Shown piece after piece: positions 34,023 to 42,693 of a DNA stretch of 64,000 nucleotides. The DNA lies in contig NZ_VTOY01000005.1 of assembly GCF_008271295.1 (NCBI RefSeq), forward strand, positions 62,001 to 126,000, in the 5' to 3' direction. The position numbers and the translations under genes are program-made. Origin of the DNA: Pseudoselenomonas ruminis (lineage in GTDB: Bacteria; Bacillota; Negativicutes; Selenomonadales; Selenomonadaceae). The notes beneath the pieces are model-generated. The model worked only from the letters and a program-made list of their open reading frames with translations, did no database searches and was not told the DNA's origin. Positions within the stretch are counted from its first letter, which is position 1. Each line of letters begins with the position of its first letter.

Positions 34023-35459
34023 TTAGAAACTCAATCCAGCCCATAAATTCCAACGGCGATGACCAGCCGGGTCATTTTTGACGTTATCCGGTTCATGTAC
34101 GACCCAGGCATAGTCCGTAGCCAGGGAGAAGTTTGCCGTATTATAGCGAAGGCCAAGGCCTGTCGATGCCAGATTCGTCGTCATATTGCCATGATGGTTT
34201 TTGATGCGGGCACCATCGACGAAAGCGACACCGCGCAGACCGCTCTTCTCCGGCGTATAGAATTCCACGCTTCCCGATACGCCATTATCGGCCGTGCGGA
34301 TATTTTCATCAAAGCCGCGAACGCTGTCCATGCCGCCTACACCGAACTTCTCACAGCTGATGAGGTTCTTATTGGCCAGCTGGCCGGCTGCGCGAGTGCT
34401 GAGCAGCCAGGAATTCTTTTCCTTGCTCAAACGTTTCAAATAGTTGGCATTGGCATGGAAAATCAGGTACTTCGTATCGGCATCAGCCGTCATAGCTTTG
34501 AAATCCTTTTTATCCCCGGCAAGATTCCCCTGAAGTCCGAAGCGATACCCAAAGTTATGGGATACGCCGCGGTCACGATGATTGAACGACAGCGTTGCAT
34601 CTTCGTGGTGCAGGTCGTAATTGATTTTCGCAGCGCCGCCTCCCGGAATCGTCAGTTCCAGGCCGTTATCCGTCTGATGATAGTTCAGGCCGAAATCCAG
34701 GAAATCGCGTTCACGCTGGCTGTGGTTGAAATAATGCTGATACGACACACCAGCGCGGGTGCTCTTACCAGTAGCCGACAAATCAAACAGCGGCGTAGCG
34801 GAAAGATTCGTCAGTTTGGAATCCGAATGGCTGGCCGAGAACGTCAGCGTATCACCGGAATTTGCCAGATTCCAACGATAGGAAACAGCGCCCTGTCTTA
34901 CTGCGCTATCCTTATCCATGGACAGCGTGCTTACCAGTGCTGCACCCAACGTATCCCCGCGGCCCGTGAGGTTGCGGTTGACATAGGTAGTCGTTCCACG
35001 CCACTCGCCGCTGTACTTATTGCCGTTATTGGCGAACTGTACCCCGCAGGTAACCTTCTTGCCCTTTACTGCACTTACCACTGCCCGATAGCCGTTCCCC
35101 TCTGGCTGGAAGTTGACATGCAGTTTGATGGCGCCTTCATCGTTATACAGGGCAATCGTACGGCTGAGCTCCTGGACTTTTACCTTATCGCTTTTGAGCT
35201 GCGGTACGAGCAGGAGGATTTTCTTTTTATCATAGGCCGAACCATCTGCGACATCGACGCCGGTGAGCGTTACTGTGCTATGAGCCAGTCGCTGTGCCTT
35301 CTCCGAAAGCGTTTCACCAACCGGTGCTTCCATCTGCTGTTCTACTGCTTTTTCAGCCGTGTCTTTAACAGCAGCCTCCGTCGACGGCATATAGCCAGCC
35401 GAAAGACCAAGTAAAACCGTCAGCGCGAGAGCTGTATTTCTTTCCCTCTTCAGTTTCAT
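34023..35459 (-). CDS. TpsB two-partner secretion transporter (ShlB/FhaC family)
   Basis: A 478-residue Omp85-superfamily outer-membrane protein that secretes a TpsA partner. A signal peptide (ending PSTEA, about 28 residues) is followed by a POTRA-like region to about residue 170. That region is rich in AVSAVKGKKVTCGVQFANNGNKYSG-type strands. A 16-strand barrel then runs to a terminal Phe (NLWAGLSF). FHANANYLKRLS, GGMDSVRGFDE and EFYTPEKSGLRGVAFVDGA correspond to the conserved barrel and L6 (VRGF) motif. The start at 35459 has GGGGGAG upstream. It heads a two-gene operon with the TpsA-like gene. Confidence 0.92.
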   Translation of the reverse strand: MKLKRERNTALALTVLLGLSAGYMPSTEAAVKDTAEKAVEQQMEAPVGETLSEKAQRLAHSTVTLTGVDVADGSAYDKKKILLLVPQLKSDKVKVQELSRTIALYNDEGAIKLHVNFQPEGNGYRAVVSAVKGKKVTCGVQFANNGNKYSGEWRGTTTYVNRNLTGRGDTLGAALVSTLSMDKDSAVRQGAVSYRWNLANSGDTLTFSASHSDSKLTNLSATPLFDLSATGKSTRAGVSYQHYFNHSQRERDFLDFGLNYHQTDNGLELTIPGGGAAKINYDLHHEDATLSFNHRDRGVSHNFGYRFGLQGNLAGDKKDFKAMTADADTKYLIFHANANYLKRLSKEKNSWLLSTRAAGQLANKNLISCEKFGVGGMDSVRGFDENIRTADNGVSGSVEFYTPEKSGLRGVAFVDGARIKNHHGNMTTNLASTGLGLRYNTANFSLATDYAWVVHEPDNVKNDPAGHRRWNLWAGLSF

Positions 35460-35667
35460 CGTTCTTCTCCCCCTAGTTTTCGCCTTTTGTATTATAATGT
35501 ATTCTTTAATTCGCTTTAAGCTTATCACTAACAAATAATATTAAACAATCAGCACTCGATGAACTGAAACACTATTACACAAAAAATATCGTTTTCCCCA
35601 ACAAAAAACCCCGCCTGTGAAACGCTGTTTCAATCGAACCAATCCATTTTCGAAACAAACAATCAAA

Positions 35668-35702
35668 AATAAAAACGAAGCGGCCTTCAAAGACCGCTTC
35701 GC
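35668..35702 (-). terminator. Terminator of the Cys-rich protein gene
   Basis: CGAAGCGG (35676-35683) pairs with CCGCTTCG (35694-35701). On the minus strand TTTTTATTTTTG follows. Confidence 0.85.
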
Positions 35703-35705
35703 CCT

Positions 35706-36461
35706 TTATTTTTCGCTATTGTTTTTTTGCAGTGGCATAAAGGATTGACGGATAATCGGACAACCATAACAATCAGCTCCGTCGAAGGTTTCCTTTTCGG
35801 CAAAATGTTCGCGGAGGTGTTTCTCGCAAGCCGCCGATACTACCTCTTCCTGTATCTCATCCCATTTTCTGGGTTCTTCCTTCTCAAACTGCCACATCCA
35901 GGCATTCCATTTTTCATAGAGCCGGAACAACTGACGGTGTAACAGCTCATAGCCCTCTCCATCATCGCCCTGCGCAAACTTCGCATTGCGAAGCACGCTG
36001 CAACGGGAACACTCATAGGTGGTAACGCCGCCATTTTTCGCATGCTGCACGCAGGATTTCGGCAAGGACCAGGCAAAATATCCAATCTTTTCCGCCATGC
36101 GCATGATGGCCGCATGTTCTTTGGCCAGCTTCTCCCGGTCACGCGGGATGTACTGCCGGACCGTTGCCTCCATATTTTCACGGGTAGCTTGAACCGGGAA
36201 TGGAATTAACTTGCCGCCCTCCTCTTCCGAGTCCAGGGCATTGACCTTATGAACCATTCCGAGAATCATCAGCGTGCGCTGTTGACGCATAAGGTCCAAA
36301 AACTCCTTGCTATGCTGGATTCCCCTTGGGTCCTTGTCTTCCTCCATGGCCTTATGCAGTTCGATTGCCACCAGCAGCATTTTTTTATGCAGCCCCATCA
36401 TTTCTTCGAACATATCCCGCATCAATTCGCGCCGCTTTCGCCACGCTTTATCCTTCGCCAT
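35706..36461 (-). CDS. Unrecognised Cys-containing helical protein
   Basis: A 251-residue cytoplasmic-looking protein with no signal or membrane segment. The N-terminal half is helical and Met/Lys/Glu-rich (RELMRDMFEEMMGLHKKMLL). The C-terminal half has grouped cysteines: KSCVQH, ECSRCSVL, ACEKHL and CYGCPI. This is a plausible metal or Fe-S binding set; the pattern is reminiscent of small multi-cysteine domains but I cannot name a family. ATG at 36461 follows GAGGGG at 5 nt. It is monocistronic between the TpsB operon and metQ. No function is proposed. Confidence 0.7.
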   Translation of the reverse strand: MAKDKAWRKRRELMRDMFEEMMGLHKKMLLVAIELHKAMEEDKDPRGIQHSKEFLDLMRQQRTLMILGMVHKVNALDSEEEGGKLIPFPVQATRENMEATVRQYIPRDREKLAKEHAAIMRMAEKIGYFAWSLPKSCVQHAKNGGVTTYECSRCSVLRNAKFAQGDDGEGYELLHRQLFRLYEKWNAWMWQFEKEEPRKWDEIQEEVVSAACEKHLREHFAEKETFDGADCYGCPIIRQSFMPLQKNNSEK

Positions 36462-36598
36462 AGCCACCCCTCACTTTTAGTTTTGCCCCTCACATATCCC
36501 ACATCATCTCTAGGTATGAATTCGTCACGGAAGGTCAAAATCCTTTTCTCAGAAATCGACAAAATAAGTTATAACATATAAAAAATATATGTTTATAG

Positions 36599-36627
36599 TT
36601 GACAAAGTTACATCAGCGACTTATCAT
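36599..36627 (+). promoter_or_regulatory. Promoter of metQ
   Basis: TTGACA (36599-36604) and TATCAT (36622-36627), 17-nt spacer. No SAM riboswitch or S-box-like leader is visible in the short 5' region. Confidence 0.75.
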
Positions 36628-36657
36628 ATAATACAAATATGAATTGGAGGGATAAAC

Positions 36658-37461
36658 ATGAATACGAAAAAATTATCATTTCTTGCGATAGGTGCACTCA
36701 CCATGATGTCATTATTTATCAGCGGCTGCGGCCAGCAGGCGCAAAAAGAAATAAAACTTGGCGCAACGTCCGGTCCACATGCCGAAGTAGCCGAAGCGGT
36801 AGCCAAAGAAGCCGCCAATCAGGGGCTCAAGGTCACCGTCGTCGAGTTTTCCGATTACGTTACGCCCGACCAGGCGCTCGCTGACGGCGATATCGACCTG
36901 AACAGCTATCAGCACGAACCATTTCTCAAGAACTTTTCCGCTCAGCACAATGCCGAGCTATCCCCCATCGGCACGACGATTCTCATGCGCATGGGCATTT
37001 ACAGTGACAAAGTCCACAGCACAAAGGACATTCCCGATGGGGCAAAAGTAGCCATCCCCAATGACCCGACCAACGGCGGCCGCGCGCTGATGCTCCTCGC
37101 CAAAGCCGGACTCATCACCCTGCCGGAAAACAATTTCAAGGTTACGATTCAGGATATCCAGTCCAACCCCAAGCATCTCCAGTTTGTCGAGCTCGAGGCC
37201 GCCCAGCTGCCCCGCAGCCTGCAGGATGTTGATATCGCTGTCATCACCATGAATTACGTCATGAGCGGCGGACTCGATGTCGAAAAGCAGGGCATCTATC
37301 TGGAAGATAAATCGGAACCGCTGGCGGTCATGGTACTGGCTGCCCGTACGAAGGACAAAGACAATGCCGACTATCAGAAAATCGCCCAGATTTTCCACTC
37401 GGAGGCCGTCAAAAAATTCATCCAGGAACAATATCATGGTACCATCGTACCGGCAGAATAA
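36658..37461 (+). CDS. metQ: MetQ/NlpA family methionine-binding lipoprotein
   Basis: A 267-residue substrate-binding lipoprotein. A type II signal peptide ends at LFISGC, with C24 as the lipidated residue. The NlpA_lipoprotein fold follows: IKLGATSGPHAEVAEAVAKEAANQG, EFSDYVTPDQALADGDIDLNSYQHEPFL, VAIPNDPTNGGRALMLLAKAGLI, and the C-terminal EQYHGTIVPAE. It delivers methionine (or an analogue) to a MetNI importer, but no metN or metI is present here. It is cotranscribed with an aminotransferase 12 bp downstream, which suggests a methionine or oxo-acid salvage function. Confidence 0.92.
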   Translation: MNTKKLSFLAIGALTMMSLFISGCGQQAQKEIKLGATSGPHAEVAEAVAKEAANQGLKVTVVEFSDYVTPDQALADGDIDLNSYQHEPFLKNFSAQHNAELSPIGTTILMRMGIYSDKVHSTKDIPDGAKVAIPNDPTNGGRALMLLAKAGLITLPENNFKVTIQDIQSNPKHLQFVELEAAQLPRSLQDVDIAVITMNYVMSGGLDVEKQGIYLEDKSEPLAVMVLAARTKDKDNADYQKIAQIFHSEAVKKFIQEQYHGTIVPAE

Positions 37462-37473
37462 GGAGCAATCACT

Positions 37474-38646
37474 ATGACAGGACTATCCAAACGCACGGAG
37501 ACCTTTACGGATTCCGTCATCCGGCGCATGACGCGCGTCTCACTCAAATATCAGGCCGTCAATCTGAGCCAGGGCTTCCCTGACTGGGATCCTCCCGCAA
37601 AACTCACCGCACGGCTGGCCGAAATCGCCGCCTACGGCCCGCATCAGTATTCCATCACCTGGGGCGCGCAAAACTTCCGCGAGGCACTGGCCAAGAAGCA
37701 AACGCATTTCACAGGGCTTGACATCGACCCCAACACCGAAATCGTCACAACCTGCGGCGGCACCGAAGCCATGATGACCGCTGTCATGAGCGTCACTGAC
37801 CCCGGCGATAAAGTCATAGTCTTCTCGCCCTTCTACGAAAACTATGGCGCTGATGCAATCCTGTGCAGTGCCGAGCCAATCTATGTATCGCTTACACCGC
37901 CAGCCTATACCTTTGATGCCGCGGAACTCGAACGAGCCTTCCAGCAGCACCCCAAAGCCTTGATCCTCTGCAATCCATCCAATCCCTGTGGCAAGGTATT
38001 TACGCGCGATGAATTGCAAATTATTGCCGACCTGGCGGAAAAATACGATACCTGGGTCATCACCGATGAAGTCTACGAGCATATCGTCTACGAGCCGTAC
38101 GAGAATATCTACTTTGCCACGCTGCCGCACATGCGGGAGCGCACGATTTCCTGCGGTTCCCTCTCCAAGACCTATTCCATCACCGGCTGGCGTCTTGGCT
38201 ACGTCATCGCCCGCCCCGAGGTTATCGAAGTTGCCCGCAAAGTCCACGATTTCCTGACCGTCGGTGCCGCAGCGCCACTGCAAGAAGCGGCCGTCACGGC
38301 CCTTAGCTTTGACGACAGCTACTATGACTGGCTGAAACAGCACTATACGAAAAAGCGCGAACTCCTCCTGAATGGCCTGCGCGAAATCGGCCTGCCGCAT
38401 ACCGAGCCGCAAGGTGCCTATTACGTCATGGTCGATATATCCGCTTTCGGTTTCGCCAGCGACGAAGAATTCTGCGAGACGCTGGCCGAAAAAGTCGGCG
38501 TCGGCGCCGTCCCAGGTTCAGCCTTCTTCCACGAAGACAACAACGACTACCTGCGCCTGCATTTCGCCAAGAATGACGACACCTTAAACGAAGCATTGAC
38601 AAGACTTGCTGACATCTACAAGAAAATGCCCGTGCATCGAAAATAA
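37474..38646 (+). CDS. Class I aminotransferase (methionine/kynurenine type)
   Basis: A 390-residue PLP aminotransferase of the YbdL/KAT-like branch. Visible residues are NPSNPCGK (N170), TDEVYEH, and the PLP lysine K232 (GSLSKTYSITGWRLGY). The final domain has GAYYVMVDISAFGF and RLHFAKNDDTL. Members transfer amino groups from methionine, glutamine or aromatic amino acids. Its position 12 bp behind metQ makes methionine or its 2-oxo acid the best guess for the substrate, but that is inference. Confidence 0.88.
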   Translation: MTGLSKRTETFTDSVIRRMTRVSLKYQAVNLSQGFPDWDPPAKLTARLAEIAAYGPHQYSITWGAQNFREALAKKQTHFTGLDIDPNTEIVTTCGGTEAMMTAVMSVTDPGDKVIVFSPFYENYGADAILCSAEPIYVSLTPPAYTFDAAELERAFQQHPKALILCNPSNPCGKVFTRDELQIIADLAEKYDTWVITDEVYEHIVYEPYENIYFATLPHMRERTISCGSLSKTYSITGWRLGYVIARPEVIEVARKVHDFLTVGAAAPLQEAAVTALSFDDSYYDWLKQHYTKKRELLLNGLREIGLPHTEPQGAYYVMVDISAFGFASDEEFCETLAEKVGVGAVPGSAFFHEDNNDYLRLHFAKNDDTLNEALTRLADIYKKMPVHRK

Positions 38647-38647
38647 C

Positions 38648-38682
38648 AAAAAGACGACAGTCCAATCGGCTGTCGTCTTTTG
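38648..38682. terminator. Bidirectional terminator after the aminotransferase
   Basis: AAAAGACGACAG (38649-38660) pairs with CTGTCGTCTTTT (38670-38681). It serves both the metQ operon and the convergent ATPase gene. Confidence 0.88.
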
Positions 38683-38703
38683 CTGTCATACCCCCACCTA
38701 ACT

Positions 38704-39909
38704 TCAAGGCGTCCTCGCTGCTAATAACCAATCAATCAGATTATACTGGCGAATCCCGTCATAGTTCGCATTGGCACCAACCACATCGAGCGTCAGCAAG
38801 ATTTTGGGGTGATTGTCTTTTATTTTTTGCAAGACACGTAATTCGCGTTCCTTAGTCTTCTCATCCAACACACTAGCAGATACTTGGTAATAGGTGACTT
38901 CCTCTCCATTTTCAGCGACGAAATCAACTTCATACTCCGCTACCTTGCCAATGTTAACGCGCATATTACGCCGCTTCAATTCCAAGTACACAATATTTTC
39001 CAACAAATGACCTAAATCAGCAGTACTTTCTGCCGTCAATATCCGGCGTAATCCTGTATCCGCGATATAGTATTTGCCCAAAGTTTTAAGATACTGCCGC
39101 CCCTTGACATCATAACGGTCTACTTTATAAAAAATAAAACTGTCTGTAAGCGCCCGTACAAACCGCTCCACCGTATTGGCTGATATTTTTCGTCCACTAG
39201 AAACCAGCGTATCGGCTATTTTCTTTATCGAAACCGGACTGCCAATGTTGCTGGCTAGTGTCCGCACAACACTCTCTAGCATCGTCAAGTCGTTAATCTT
39301 TTCTCGCATAGCAACATCTTTGACGAGAATCGTGTTATAAATGCCTTCCAAATAAGTGCGCACCGACTCCTCATTACGATTCAACTGCGTTACATAAGGA
39401 AAAGCACCAAAGCGCATATACTCCTGAAAGGCCTCACCACTATTTTTCTGAGCTGTCGCAGAATAATACTCAGCAAAGGATAAGGGCTGCATGGTAATCG
39501 TAACATAGCGCCCGGATAAAAGAGTTGCCAGTTCACCAGATAACATAAAAGCATTAGAACCTGTGATATATACGTCCGTATCTGGCTGGATGAATAAACT
39601 ATCAACGGCTCGCTCAAAATCTTGGCAGTTCTGAACTTCATCCAAAAAAATATATGTTTTTCTTCCCGGCTGTAATTTTTCCTTCACGTAGACATAAAGC
39701 TTGCGGTAGTCCAATAATTCTTCATAAGCTAAGTCTTCCAAATTAATCCAGATAATCTGTTCCGACGACACACCTTCTTCTCGCAGTTTATCGATAAAAA
39801 GGGAAAATAACGTCGATTTGCCACAGCGCCGAATGCCTTTAATCACCTTAATGACTTGCCTATCCCGCCAACGACATAGTTCCTGTAAGTAATCCTTGCG
39901 TTGTATCAT
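38704..39909 (-). CDS. AAA ATPase with DUF4143 C-terminal domain
   Basis: A 401-residue AAA_14/DUF4143 family protein. Walker A GIRRCGKST is at residues 25-33 and Walker B RKTYIFLDEVQN near residue 80, followed by the sensor-like YITGSNAFML. The C-terminal DUF4143 part includes KTLGKYYIADTGLRRIL and YELKRRNMRVNIG. A PD-(D/E)XK-like stretch EVDFVAENGEEVTYYQVSAS is also visible. These ATPases are abundant, patchily distributed and functionally obscure. ATG at 39909 follows AGGAGG. The gene is more AT-rich than its neighbours and is preceded by a 27-bp inverted repeat, suggesting recent acquisition. Confidence 0.9.
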   Translation of the reverse strand: MIQRKDYLQELCRWRDRQVIKVIKGIRRCGKSTLFSLFIDKLREEGVSSEQIIWINLEDLAYEELLDYRKLYVYVKEKLQPGRKTYIFLDEVQNCQDFERAVDSLFIQPDTDVYITGSNAFMLSGELATLLSGRYVTITMQPLSFAEYYSATAQKNSGEAFQEYMRFGAFPYVTQLNRNEESVRTYLEGIYNTILVKDVAMREKINDLTMLESVVRTLASNIGSPVSIKKIADTLVSSGRKISANTVERFVRALTDSFIFYKVDRYDVKGRQYLKTLGKYYIADTGLRRILTAESTADLGHLLENIVYLELKRRNMRVNIGKVAEYEVDFVAENGEEVTYYQVSASVLDEKTKERELRVLQKIKDNHPKILLTLDVVGANANYDGIRQYNLIDWLLAARTP

Positions 39910-39939
39910 CGCAACCACCTCCTTTTTCTATATTATATC

Positions 39940-40007
39940 AAAAAGTAGTAGATTTCGTATAGTTTTTTCATTTCACTGAGAAAACTATACGAAATCTACT
40001 ACTTTTT
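39940..40007. repeat. Perfect 27-bp inverted repeat upstream of the DUF4143 ATPase
   Basis: Arms 39940-39966 and 39981-40007 are exact reverse complements separated by 14 nt. The repeat lies between the flgE terminator and the ATPase ribosome site. A TATAAT (minus strand, 39932-39937) follows directly. It could be an operator, a strong 5' UTR hairpin or a mobile-element end. Confidence 0.93.
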
Positions 40008-40015
40008 CCTTTTAG

Positions 40016-40050
40016 CAAAAACAAGCGGCAACCGAATTGATTGCCGCTTG
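40016..40050 (-). terminator. Terminator of flgE
   Basis: CAAGCGGCAA and TTGCCGCTTG arms on the minus strand are followed by TTTTTGC, just beyond the flgE stop at 40057. Confidence 0.9.
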
Positions 40051-40056
40051 CCTATA

Positions 40057-42120
40057 TTAGCGTTTCATATTAATCATTGTCTCAAGCATTTCATCACTAA
40101 CCGTGATAATCTTAGAGTTCGACTGGAAACCGCGCTGGGTAACAATCATATCCGAGAACTCACTGGCAATGTCAACGTTAGACATCTCCAGAGCCGACGA
40201 TGTAATTGTAGAGCCTGTCGAATCATACGATACCTTACCCGAGTTATTCGATTCTTGATAAAGACTATTTCCTGTTTTAGTCAAACCTGCGGCATTATTA
40301 AACGTAGCTATTGCTATTTTAGCCTCAGCCTGTTTTACTCCATTAGAATATACTCCCGTTATAACGCCAGTACTGTCAATAGAAACACTCTGCAATGTTC
40401 CAGAAGCATTTCCATCCCCTTTATTAGAAATTGTACTTGTGCCTGCATACTGAGTAAGACCGCTTAAATTTAAAGTTACATCTCCATCATCATAAGCTCT
40501 ATCACCCGAACTCGAAGTCGATAATGATGCAGTGCCTGATACATATCTACCATTACCATCAAAAACTAAATTACTTTTGTTCAAGGAAACCGAGAATGTT
40601 GTTCCATCATCTTCTACAGTATTATAGGTGTCACTACCACCAGCTAAACTTAATTCCCAGGTACTCTCCGCACCTGCAGTACGCGTAAACAGAACTGGTA
40701 CAGAATGAACACCACCATCAGTATCATATAACGTTACCGTTGTGGTTATAGACGAATAGAACGTATCACCACTCGAATAATTTTTCCCCAATAACCCAGA
40801 CAAAGTCTTACCATCTGATGTTACAATACTTAAAGAATTAACCTCTTTACCGTTATATTTATATGCTGTTCCCTTTCCATTTCGGGTAATTGCTACTATC
40901 GAACCATCCGTACCTCTGCCCTTCCGCTCATATGACTGTGCAGAAGATGTAACGCTATACGGTGCTGTCAACGTATCTGTCCTTCCATTAGCACAATTAA
41001 CTACAGCACCAGTATTAGCCGTTATATCACCAATTGTAAATCCACCAAAAGCTACCGTATCACCATCTCTATATGTAGCATTTTGTGGATTTGGGATACG
41101 GACTTTAACCACCGTTCCAGCCGAAGTCCCATAAGTATCATCAAGCTTAAAACTAACTTCCACAGCAGAATTTGGATTTGTAGCTGGGCCTATAGCGGTA
41201 ACACCATTAGTAATAATTGTTCCCGAAAGAGCTATTGAACCGCCATAAGAATAATTACCATTTGTCAAACCTTTAAGATCCAAAGGGCTAGGACTAACTA
41301 AAGTTGACGAAGCCCCCGATTTTACTTGCACATCAACTGTTCCAGAAGAATTTGCAGTAACAGAATCTATATTCTCCGTCCACAATTTGACACCATCCAA
41401 AACCTGATTGGTCGTAAAATTAAAGCCTGCAGTATCATCCACTTCAATTACTTCACCGGTATCAGTAGTGAGTGAAATCGTCCCCTTATCTACCTTAGTC
41501 GGCGTATACGAGTTTATAGTCTCTTGCGTGCCATCAGCATATTTTATAATCATATTACTAATGTCATAGCCAGTCATATCTCCCTGTAAATTTTTCGTAT
41601 ATGATATTAAAGTGGTTGCTGCAGCATCCATTCCTTTACCTACCTGAATTTGAATATCTCCATCAGGATCCCCAGCGGCATTGCTAATATCACCATTATT
41701 AGCTATATACCCCTGGACCTTCATACCACTTCCCGGCATTACCAAGTTCCCATTAGCATCAAACTCAAACGCACCATTACGAGTATAAAAAGTTTCATTT
41801 CCTTTTTTTACCACAAATAGCCCATTACCCGAAAGACACAAATCTGTATTCTTTCCTGTTGATTGTACTGCTCCGTCTGTAAACAACATATCAATACTCG
41901 ATACCCCAGTACCTAAGCCAATTTGTTTAGGATTTGTTCCTCCAAGATTTGCACTAGGAGAACCAGCTCCTGATAAAGTCTGCAGCAACGTATCCGCAAA
42001 GGTCACGCGACTGGATTTGAAGCCGGTCGTATTTACATTGGCAATGTTGTTGCCGATTACATCCATTCTCGTCTGATGTCCTTTAAGTCCCGATACACCA
42101 GAATATAACGAACGCATCAT
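40057..42120 (-). CDS. flgE: Flagellar hook protein FlgE
   Basis: A 687-residue hook subunit exported by the flagellar type III system. The N terminus (MRSLYSGVSGLKGHQTRMDVIGNNIANVNTTGFK) and the C terminus (ALEMSNVDIASEFSDMIVTQRGFQSNSKIITVSDEMLETMINMKR, split here by motif) are the conserved D0 helices. The long middle (about residues 160-600) is Ser/Thr/Gly/Asn-rich. It is larger than E. coli FlgE (about 400 residues) but in the range of Firmicute hooks. The DNA of the middle part is visibly more AT-rich than the two ends. No other hook or rod genes accompany it except the small gene upstream. Confidence 0.94.
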   Translation of the reverse strand: MMRSLYSGVSGLKGHQTRMDVIGNNIANVNTTGFKSSRVTFADTLLQTLSGAGSPSANLGGTNPKQIGLGTGVSSIDMLFTDGAVQSTGKNTDLCLSGNGLFVVKKGNETFYTRNGAFEFDANGNLVMPGSGMKVQGYIANNGDISNAAGDPDGDIQIQVGKGMDAAATTLISYTKNLQGDMTGYDISNMIIKYADGTQETINSYTPTKVDKGTISLTTDTGEVIEVDDTAGFNFTTNQVLDGVKLWTENIDSVTANSSGTVDVQVKSGASSTLVSPSPLDLKGLTNGNYSYGGSIALSGTIITNGVTAIGPATNPNSAVEVSFKLDDTYGTSAGTVVKVRIPNPQNATYRDGDTVAFGGFTIGDITANTGAVVNCANGRTDTLTAPYSVTSSAQSYERKGRGTDGSIVAITRNGKGTAYKYNGKEVNSLSIVTSDGKTLSGLLGKNYSSGDTFYSSITTTVTLYDTDGGVHSVPVLFTRTAGAESTWELSLAGGSDTYNTVEDDGTTFSVSLNKSNLVFDGNGRYVSGTASLSTSSSGDRAYDDGDVTLNLSGLTQYAGTSTISNKGDGNASGTLQSVSIDSTGVITGVYSNGVKQAEAKIAIATFNNAAGLTKTGNSLYQESNNSGKVSYDSTGSTITSSALEMSNVDIASEFSDMIVTQRGFQSNSKIITVSDEMLETMINMKR

Positions 42121-42151
42121 AATAAATCACTTCTCCTTTATCCCTTGTGCC

Positions 42152-42529
42152 TTAGAGTATGGCGGCACTGTCTATATTCGTGAAAATGTTTTCTTTGGCA
42201 CTTTCTTCGTCCACTGCGGTAATGACCGTGCGATTCTTCACGCTGACGACCAGCGCGGTCTGTTTCATCCATATCAACGCATCACGGACACCTTTTTCCG
42301 CCATGCGCTCCACCGCATTGTTCAGACGCTCCATATCGCTGTCACTTAATTTCACGCCACGCATCTCGATGCGCTTGGCCGCATGGTGCGAAAATTTGAC
42401 GCCATGTTCCACCGCTTGCAGTTCGCGGTCAAATGCCGTTTTGTCTGGTCTTGGCGACTTTCCCTGTCTCCTGCCGATTCCTGCCATTCCTTGCTCGGCC
42501 TTAGCTGGTACTTTGCTGATTTCTTTCAT
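42152..42529 (-). CDS. Flagellar operon protein (TIGR02530/YlzI-like)
   Basis: About 125 residues, matching the small flagellar operon protein found between flgD and flgE in Firmicutes. The conserved core is FSHHAAKRIEMRGVKLSDSDMERLNNAVERMAEKGVRDALIWM, ending in NRTVITAVDEESAKENIFTNIDSAAIL. Its role is unknown. ATG 42529 has GAGG 5 nt upstream, while ATG 42547 has no clear site, so I prefer 42529. It lies 31 bp before flgE. The expected flgD and fliK are not upstream; a recombinase gene is. Confidence 0.8.
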   Translation of the reverse strand: MKEISKVPAKAEQGMAGIGRRQGKSPRPDKTAFDRELQAVEHGVKFSHHAAKRIEMRGVKLSDSDMERLNNAVERMAEKGVRDALIWMKQTALVVSVKNRTVITAVDEESAKENIFTNIDSAAIL

Positions 42530-42634
42530 ATCTGCCTCAACCTTCATCTGGATTTTTAAAACCTATACTTTTTGAAATGACAAATTTTTATTTAAGAAAA
42601 ACAGCATTTTCACCGATAGATATAGTAGATTAAT

Positions 42635-42678
42635 AAAGAAAAAGGCCTATTCAGAAAAGTATACCTTTCTGAATAGGC
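42635..42678 (-). terminator. Terminator of the serine recombinase gene
   Basis: GCCTATTCAGAAA (42645-42657) and TTTCTGAATAGGC (42666-42678) pair perfectly. On the minus strand CTTTTTCTTTATT follows. The 42548-42634 stretch shows nothing else certain. Confidence 0.88.
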
Positions 42679-42693
42679 TCAAGGCGCGAGCGT

